Shown: positions 6,106 through 9,990 of the stretch, piece after piece
Numbering within the stretch: the stretch's first letter is position 1
How the letters are laid out: each line of letters starts with the position of its first letter
NCBI GenBank assembly: GCA_018064305.1
Contig: JAGHVP010000017.1
Coordinates: 1-9,990 of the forward strand
Direction: 5' to 3'
Source of the DNA: Candidatus Equibacterium intestinale
GTDB taxonomy: Bacteria; Bacteroidota; Bacteroidia; Bacteroidales; UBA932
Length of the DNA stretch: 9,990 nt
Made by a program: the position numbers and the translations under genes
Notes under the pieces: generated by a model
Database searches by the model: none
The model's input: the letters and a program-made list of their open reading frames with translations, nothing else
What the model was told of the DNA's origin: nothing

Positions 6106-7308
6106 ATGAAACACTTCCTCAGACTAATCGTCATTGCCTCGGCCTGTGCAATGATTTCCTGCGGTGTACAGAAATCCGCAGTGGGTGTTGATGCCAACAG
6201 CGGCATTGTCATAGAATGGGACCAGGCAGAAACGGCCGTGGCATGGGGCGGGTATCCCAGGGTGCACCGCCTGAACGACGGACGGCTCATGCTTGTTTTC
6301 TTCAGCGGCGGCGGGTCGTCGTACTGCCTGAGTGAAGACAACGGAACCACCTGGTCAGAGCCTGTGGCGGAATGGAAGAGTTTCGATGCATCCGGTGAAA
6401 CAGGTACTACAGGTGTGATGGTAGACAATCCCGAGTTCGCACAGTTGCCGGCAGACCATCCCAGCCATCCAGGGCGCATCATCTTTGCAACAACCCTGCG
6501 CCCGCGCAGGGGAATGAGTTCAATCTATCCCTACTCGATAGCAGTCTCGGTAAGTGACGACAACGGCGCTGTCTGGAGTGACATAACTCCCGTATTCCAA
6601 TCATCGAAATGGAACGGAAATGCCACTGCCGGGTGCTGGGAACCTTTTGTGAATGTGCTTCCCGACGGCACGGTCCAGATATACTTTTCAGACGAGACTC
6701 CATATTTCGCCGACGGACACAAGTTCCAGAACATATCAGTGGTAGAGTCGCATGACGGCGGTGACACATGGGGAGAGGTACGTCAGATCGCCTATACCAA
6801 AGGGTTCAGAGACGGTATGCCGGTTGTGACGATGTTACACGGCAGGCTCTATCTTGCAATCGAGCACAATGCGCCGCATCAGAAGCTTCATCCGCAGATA
6901 ATCATCTGCAATGAAAGTGACAACTGGCCGGAGTGTGCCGGCGGCAGGTCGCCTGCCAGGTTCAACCCGCTGGCATCAGCCCCGGACTGGTCGGATGTGT
7001 ATGCCGGTGCGCCGTACCTGATACGCACAGACAACTACCTGGTGCTCAGCTATCAGTCGTCTGATGGCGCGCAGACAGCCGACCACACGCATGCCGTCAT
7101 GGAGGTGGTGGCATGCCCCATAAGTGAAATAGGTCCGGATGGAAAATTCAATTCGATGCGCGCAGCATCCCGTCCGTTCGAGATAGACCAGACTGCCGGC
7201 AGCGCGCTGTGGAACTCACTCTGCGACCTTGGCGGCGACTGGATTCTTGCAGTCTCGTCCACTCCCTCCGGCATCTGTATCCGCCGCGGGCATATCTCAG
7301 GGAAATAA
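6106..7308 (+). CDS. BNR/Asp-box propeller lipoprotein, probable GH93/GH33-like glycosidase
   Basis: The 400-residue protein begins with a lipoprotein signal peptide: basic MKHFLR, a hydrophobic core, and lipobox MISC with Cys19. Three Asp-boxes of the S-x-D-x-G-x-x-W type are visible at 76-83 (SEDNGTTW), 150-157 (SDDNGAVW) and 215-222 (SHDGGDTW), marking a six-bladed sialidase-superfamily propeller. GYPRVHRLNDGRLMLVF (49-65), CWEPFVNVLPDGT (177-189) with IYFSDETPY, and DGMPVVTMLHGRLYLAIE (236-253) resemble GH93 exo-alpha-1,5-arabinanases. Glu179 and Glu253 would then sit where that family's catalytic pair lies. The arginine triad and the FRIP motif of GH33 neuraminidases are not evident. It is likely an envelope-anchored exo-glycosidase releasing sugars in the periplasm or at the cell surface. 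No SusC/SusD pair is nearby. The substrate is inferred only, and a non-catalytic sugar-binding propeller remains possible. Confidence 0.8.
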   Translation: MKHFLRLIVIASACAMISCGVQKSAVGVDANSGIVIEWDQAETAVAWGGYPRVHRLNDGRLMLVFFSGGGSSYCLSEDNGTTWSEPVAEWKSFDASGETGTTGVMVDNPEFAQLPADHPSHPGRIIFATTLRPRRGMSSIYPYSIAVSVSDDNGAVWSDITPVFQSSKWNGNATAGCWEPFVNVLPDGTVQIYFSDETPYFADGHKFQNISVVESHDGGDTWGEVRQIAYTKGFRDGMPVVTMLHGRLYLAIEHNAPHQKLHPQIIICNESDNWPECAGGRSPARFNPLASAPDWSDVYAGAPYLIRTDNYLVLSYQSSDGAQTADHTHAVMEVVACPISEIGPDGKFNSMRAASRPFEIDQTAGSALWNSLCDLGGDWILAVSSTPSGICIRRGHISGK

Positions 7309-7324
7309 CGGGTGCCTGTGCTCT

Positions 7325-7639
7325 CTAGTCGAGGTGGAAGACCTCTTCAAGCGGAATTGATACCGGTGAGTTGTCGGGATTGACCTCCATGATGTCGGCC
7401 ATATAGTCCCACCATTTCTGCTGGATGTCATTGCCGCCCAGGTCCTGGCTGCCCTGGTCGCCCGATACTTTCTGTACGCCGAACAGGGTGTTTGTCTCCT
7501 CGTCCAGGAAGATGCTGTAGTCGCTTACGCCGGAATCTTCCAGCAGTTTTACTATTTCGGGCCAGATGGCTGCGTGACGGCGGCGGTATTCTTCCTTGAA
7601 TCCGGGATTGAGCTTCATTTTAAAGGCAACTCTTTTCAT
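7325..7639 (-). CDS. rhaM: L-rhamnose mutarotase
   Basis: The start at 7639 gives 104 residues beginning MKRVAFKMKLNPG, the exact usual length of RhaM. An upstream in-frame ATG at 7672 would add 11 residues not expected in the family. The enzyme interconverts the alpha and beta anomers of L-rhamnose, feeding rhamnose isomerase. Diagnostic segments are EEYRRRHAAIWPE (16-28), containing the catalytic-site Tyr18 and His22 known from the E. coli enzyme, YSIFLDEETNTLFG (41-54), WWDYMADIM (76-84) and the near-invariant NPDNSPVS (87-94) with EEVFHLD at the end. No other rhamnose gene is visible here. The upstream neighbour is the LysR regulator, ending 42 bases before this gene's start on the same strand, so the two could be co-transcribed. 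The gene converges on the propeller lipoprotein with 16 bases between stop codons. Confidence 0.93.
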   Translation of the reverse strand: MKRVAFKMKLNPGFKEEYRRRHAAIWPEIVKLLEDSGVSDYSIFLDEETNTLFGVQKVSGDQGSQDLGGNDIQQKWWDYMADIMEVNPDNSPVSIPLEEVFHLD

Positions 7640-7681
7640 ATTAGCTGTGATATTAATCGGTTTGATGTGCAATTTACAAAA

Positions 7682-8566
7682 TTATTCGTACAAAATCTTG
7701 TTGCATCTGAGCAATTCAACAAATTTGAGTGCGGAACGCTTGCGGTAGGCATCGTGCAGCCAGTGGACGCAGGTGACCATGTTGCGCGGAGCCTCTTTCA
7801 GCGGAACGGCCACGAGTGACGGATCGTATTTCAGCAGCAGGGAAGAGGCGATTGCAATAAGCCGCGTGCCGTGCAGCAGCGACATTATGGTTTCGGGGTC
7901 GTTCAGTTCCACGGCCACGTCGAGGTCGCTGGTGTCGAGGTCTACAAACCTGTCAAATGCCTTGCGGGCCTGCATTCCGCTGCCCGGCAGTATTATGCGG
8001 TGGCGCCGCAGGTCGTTGAATGTCAGCAGGGTGCTTGATGCAAGCGGATGGTCTCTGTGCATGATTGCACCAAGCCTGGATGTGAACAGCTCTTCCGAAT
8101 CAACATGTTCGTATGCCGCGGCCGGCTTGAAGGCTATCATGAAATCGATTTCTCCGGCTTCAAGCATCTCGTGCAGCTCTTTCACCGGTTTGTACACTAT
8201 GTTAAGCTTTACGCCGGGATACTGGCGGACGAAATCCTTCACAGTGCCTTTCAGCAGATCCCTGAACGATGAGGTGAGGCCTATGTTGAGGGTGCCGGTG
8301 AGTGATTTTCGCAGGTCGATTATCTTCTGCCTGCATTCTTCCGAGGCATCAATGGCCTTCTGGGCTATTGGAAGCATCTCCATACCTGAATCGGTAAGCA
8401 TCACACTGTGCGATGTGCGGTGGAAAAGCGGGCTGCCAAGCTCGTTTTCAAGCTGCTTTATCTGCTGCGAAAGAGTGCCCTGCGTGATGAAGAGCTTCTT
8501 TGCGGCCGTTGAAAAGTTAAGTGTAGTGGCAACCGTCACGAAGTATTTCAGCTGTCTGAGTTCCAT
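7682..8566 (-). CDS. LysR-family transcriptional regulator
   Basis: The 294-residue length and architecture are standard. A winged helix-turn-helix spans residues 1-60 (MELRQLKYFVTVATTLNFSTAAKKLFITQGTLSQQIKQLE in four short conserved blocks, then FHRTSHSVMLTDSG), followed by a linker helix (62-88). The effector-binding domain spans 91-290, opening with GTLNIGLTSSFRDLL and containing EAGEIDFMIAF (136-146). It has only three cysteines (78, 266, 288), none arranged like the redox pair of OxyR, so direct peroxide sensing by disulfide is not supported. It is divergent from a superoxide reductase gene across a 142-base palindrome-rich gap, the classical arrangement for a LysR regulator controlling the neighbouring gene and itself. 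It is followed on the same strand by rhaM. The effector is unknown: either the reductase gene or rhamnose metabolism could be the target. Confidence 0.94.
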   Translation of the reverse strand: MELRQLKYFVTVATTLNFSTAAKKLFITQGTLSQQIKQLENELGSPLFHRTSHSVMLTDSGMEMLPIAQKAIDASEECRQKIIDLRKSLTGTLNIGLTSSFRDLLKGTVKDFVRQYPGVKLNIVYKPVKELHEMLEAGEIDFMIAFKPAAAYEHVDSEELFTSRLGAIMHRDHPLASSTLLTFNDLRRHRIILPGSGMQARKAFDRFVDLDTSDLDVAVELNDPETIMSLLHGTRLIAIASSLLLKYDPSLVAVPLKEAPRNMVTCVHWLHDAYRKRSALKFVELLRCNKILYE

Positions 8567-8598
8567 AACTTTCTGATTTTGTTTGTGAATTTATAAAA

Positions 8599-8615
8599 TC
8601 AATTGCAATTATTGA
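8599..8615. promoter_or_regulatory. Candidate LysR operator, upstream element
   Basis: TCAAT (8599-8603) and ATTGA (8611-8615) form an inverted repeat over 17 bases, with a perfect 10-base palindrome AATTGCAATT (8601-8610) inside it. The site lies between the divergent LysR and superoxide reductase genes, about 33 bases upstream of the LysR start codon. The operator role is inferred from position and symmetry. Confidence 0.4.
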
Positions 8616-8628
8616 AAAATACTTTCAA
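8612..8628. promoter_or_regulatory. Candidate LysR operator, promoter-proximal element
   Basis: TTGAAA (8612-8617) and TTTCAA (8623-8628) are perfect inverted repeats separated by 5 bases, overlapping the preceding element. The centre is about 50 bases upstream of the predicted transcription start of the reductase gene, a place where LysR-type activators often bind. Further TTGA/TCAA half-sites occur around it, for example TCAATA at 8631-8636. Confidence 0.45.
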
Positions 8629-8658
8629 AATCAATAACAAAACCGCCTTCCGCGATTC

Positions 8659-8666
8659 TACTTTTG
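8659..8666 (+). promoter_or_regulatory. Bacteroidota -7 box for the superoxide reductase gene
   Basis: TACTTTTG matches TAnnTTTG, giving a leader of about 38 bases before the ATG at 8709. No TTTG -33 element is seen at the expected distance, consistent with a promoter needing an activator. A small imperfect hairpin (GCAGG 8671-8675 with CCTGC 8687-8691, inner GC/GC pair) would lie near the 5' end of the transcript. Confidence 0.6.
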
Positions 8667-8708
8667 TGTCGCAGGAGCACGTTGCCCCTGCATTAATAAC
8701 AAAATATT

Positions 8709-9119
8709 ATGAAAACAAAATTCTATCTGTGCAAGCACTGCGGGAACGTTGTCATGAAACTCGTTGACAGCGGTGTTACTCCCGTATGCTGCGGTGAGGA
8801 GATGATCGAACTCACCCCCGGAACTTCTGACGGAGCTGTTGAAAAGCATCTTCCGGCAGTATTGTCAAATTCATGCGGCTCGAAGAAATGCAAGGATGAC
8901 GACTGCACACTCAAGGTGCAGGTCGGCTCGGTACCGCACCCTATGCTGGATGCGCACCACATCCAGTTCATCTATGTAGAGACCGAAAACGGAGGCCAGC
9001 TGCGCTATCTGAATCCCGGAGAGGAGCCGGAGGCTGAATTCTGCACATGCCACGACAAGCCTGTAGCAGTCTTCGAGATGTGTAACATACACGGCCTGTG
9101 GCTTACAGACTTGTCCTGA
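8709..9119 (+). CDS. Desulfoferrodoxin (superoxide reductase, 2Fe type)
   Basis: The enzyme reduces superoxide to hydrogen peroxide in the cytosol without making oxygen, a defence typical of anaerobes. The N-terminal desulforedoxin-like domain has all four rubredoxin-type iron ligands, Cys8, Cys11, Cys27 and Cys28 (YLCKHC, PVCCGEEM). The C-terminal domain has the square-pyramidal iron site: His47, His77, His83, Cys125 and His128 (EKHLPAV, SVPHPM, CNIHGLW). The flanking catalytic pair Glu45-Lys46 is also present. The 136-residue length is slightly above the usual 125-130. The extra residues lie in the loop after EKHLPAV, where C-x4-C-x4-C (56, 61, 66) is inserted; another Cys pair (112, 114) sits before CNIHG. 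These cysteines are not part of the standard ligand set. The gene is divergent from a LysR regulator, which may control it. Confidence 0.95.
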   Translation: MKTKFYLCKHCGNVVMKLVDSGVTPVCCGEEMIELTPGTSDGAVEKHLPAVLSNSCGSKKCKDDDCTLKVQVGSVPHPMLDAHHIQFIYVETENGGQLRYLNPGEEPEAEFCTCHDKPVAVFEMCNIHGLWLTDLS

Positions 9120-9218
9120 GTAAAATGGACGGCAATCTTTCCTCTTGTATTACCTCAGGTTATAGCATAAGCTGACAACAAACAGAACAAATCACAAAAT
9201 TTCAAACATCAAGCAATT

Positions 9219-9752
9219 ATGAAAACTGTAATGATATCGGTGATAGTACTGGCAATCCTGCTGGTTTCATCTCTGACCGTCTCTGCAAAGAACAAGGTCA
9301 ACAATACTCCTGCATCGAATGTGGTTCTGCCTCTGTATCTGGGTAATTGGTACGAGATTGCCAGAATAGACCATTTCTTCGAGAAAGGAATACACAATGC
9401 AACGGCTTCATATACTTTGAAGCCCAACGGCGACGTCAAGGTTATCAATTCGGGCTGGAAAGACGACAAGTTCCGCAGCAAGGAGGCTGTCGCCAAGATA
9501 CCGGACAAGACAAAGCCCGGTCACCTGAGAGTCTCGTTCTTCCGCCCGTTCTATTCAGACTACCGTATTCTCAAGGTGGCGGAAGATTACAGCTACGCTC
9601 TTGTAGGCGGCAGTGACGGCCGTTATCTCTGGATTCTTTCCAGAACCCCTGAGCTGAGTGATTCTGTAATCAAGACCCTGCTGGGCGAAGCGTCGTTCCG
9701 CGGATACGACACCGGCCGCCTGACCTGGGTCGACCAGAGTCTCAGCAAATAG
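9219..9752 (+). CDS. Blc-type bacterial lipocalin
   Basis: The 177-residue protein matches Blc throughout. The first lipocalin signature is LYLGNWYEIARIDHFFEKG (about 39-57, GxW included). It is followed by ATASYTLKPNGDVKVINSGW (61-80), LRVSFFRPFYSDYRIL (103-118), YSYALVGG (125-132) and YLWILSRTP (136-144). The eight-stranded barrel binds small lipophilic molecules, for example fatty acids or lysophospholipids in E. coli Blc, and is linked to envelope stress. The N-terminus is a signal peptide with probable cleavage after VSA (21-23). No lipobox Cys is present, so unlike E. coli Blc it should be a soluble exported protein rather than an outer-membrane lipoprotein. It follows the superoxide reductase by 99 bases that contain no clear TAnnTTTG box, so it may have an atypical promoter or be read through from the reductase gene. 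Confidence 0.93.
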   Translation: MKTVMISVIVLAILLVSSLTVSAKNKVNNTPASNVVLPLYLGNWYEIARIDHFFEKGIHNATASYTLKPNGDVKVINSGWKDDKFRSKEAVAKIPDKTKPGHLRVSFFRPFYSDYRILKVAEDYSYALVGGSDGRYLWILSRTPELSDSVIKTLLGEASFRGYDTGRLTWVDQSLSK

Positions 9753-9775
9753 ACATATACGCCCCTTCGACGCCG

Positions 9776-9804
9776 TTGGAAAACAAGAAAAAACAGTATA
9801 TTTG
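9776..9804 (+). promoter_or_regulatory. Bacteroidota promoter giving an apparently leaderless mRNA
   Basis: TTG (9776-9778) and TATATTTG (9797-9804, TAnnTTTG) are 18 bases apart. The -7 box ends only 4 bases before the ATG at 9809, so transcription should begin at or within a few bases of the start codon. Confidence 0.62.
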
Positions 9805-9808
9805 CGTT

Positions 9809-9990
9809 ATGACTAAAAAACGTGTTTTCGTAAGTGGTTGCTATGACATGCTTCACAGCGGACTTGTGGCCTTTTTCAAAGAGGCGGCACAGTTCGGAGA
9901 TCTGTATGTGGGCATAGGTTCTGATGCTACCATCGTTGCGCTGAAGGGGCGTAAACCAATTTATTCCGAGGCCGAGCGCCTGTACATGGT
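9809..9990 (+). CDS. Adenylyl/cytidylyltransferase-family protein, N-terminal part
   Basis: I translated 60 complete codons from the ATG at 9809 to the window edge; the C-terminus is missing. RVFVSGCYDMLHSGLVAFF (5-23) is the start of a nucleotidyltransferase Rossmann fold of the RfaE2/TagD kind. LYVGIGSDATI (33-43) is the second strand region, and KGRKPIYSEAERLYM (46-60) is the stretch that normally precedes nucleotide contacts. Such enzymes join CTP or ATP to a phosphorylated sugar or alcohol to make an activated precursor. The nucleotide-binding HxGH motif reads HSGL here (residues 16-19): the second His, which normally contacts the triphosphate, is Leu (codon CTT at 9863-9865). Activity may therefore be altered, or the base may be a sequence variant. 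The ATG at 9848 is an alternative start but would remove the first strand, so 9809 is preferred. Confidence 0.83.
   Translation, partial: MTKKRVFVSGCYDMLHSGLVAFFKEAAQFGDLYVGIGSDATIVALKGRKPIYSEAERLYM

Noticed and set aside
6106..7308. Calling the propeller protein a neuraminidase
   Set aside because: Asp-boxes are present, but I cannot see the FRIP motif or a convincing arginine triad.
7682..8566. LysR protein as a true OxyR
   Set aside because: It has only three cysteines, none spaced like the OxyR redox pair, so the name is not supported.
7773..8576. 267-codon plus-strand open frame opposite the LysR gene
   Set aside because: The product is Ser-rich low-complexity and fully antisense to a clear LysR regulator. 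It has no family resemblance.
9115..9159. CCTGAG (9115-9120) and CTCAGG (9154-9159) as a terminator after the superoxide reductase gene
   Set aside because: The stem is only 6 bp with a 33-base loop and no T-tract, too weak to call.

Overview
The window looks like chromosomal DNA of a Bacteroidota member, probably Bacteroidales. Several intergenic regions carry the Bacteroidota-type -7 element TAnnTTTG. An ECF sigma factor overlaps a membrane-anchored gene of the kind that carries anti-sigma/beta-barrel proteins in this phylum. The protein families seen are common in gut Bacteroidales. No genus can be named from sequence alone. There are no RNA genes, CRISPR arrays, insertion sequences or long repeats, and no gene-free stretch exceeds 142 bases.

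Layout: (1) On the minus strand, 1-856, an ECF sigma factor is followed by a 14-base-overlapping gene for a one-TM protein that runs off the left edge. (2) On the plus strand, 959-5333, four tightly packed genes probably form one operon: a two-TM sensor-like protein with a degenerate HAMP region, the K+ transporter subunit TrkH, an SF1B (RecD/Dda-like) helicase, and a YugP-type membrane zinc peptidase. (3) At 5334-6087 an extended RpiB/LacAB-family isomerase has its own promoter and a strong hairpin terminator. (4) At 6106-7308 lies a BNR/Asp-box six-bladed propeller lipoprotein, probably a glycosidase related to GH93 or GH33. It converges with an L-rhamnose mutarotase gene on the minus strand. 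(5) A LysR regulator (minus) is divergent from a desulfoferrodoxin/superoxide reductase gene (plus), separated by 142 bases rich in palindromes. (6) A Blc-type lipocalin follows, then the start of a nucleotidyltransferase-family gene cut by the right edge.

Themes: envelope stress and signalling (sigma plus membrane partner), ion homeostasis (TrkH with an orphan membrane sensor), carbohydrate turnover (propeller hydrolase, mutarotase, isomerase) and oxidative defence (superoxide reductase, perhaps under the LysR regulator). I see no clear new multi-gene defence or mobile system. The points most worth checking are an isomerase whose usual active-site histidines appear replaced, a Cys-rich insertion in the superoxide reductase, an orphan HAMP-like protein coupled to trkH, and a nucleotidyltransferase with HSGL in place of HxGH behind what looks like a leaderless promoter.
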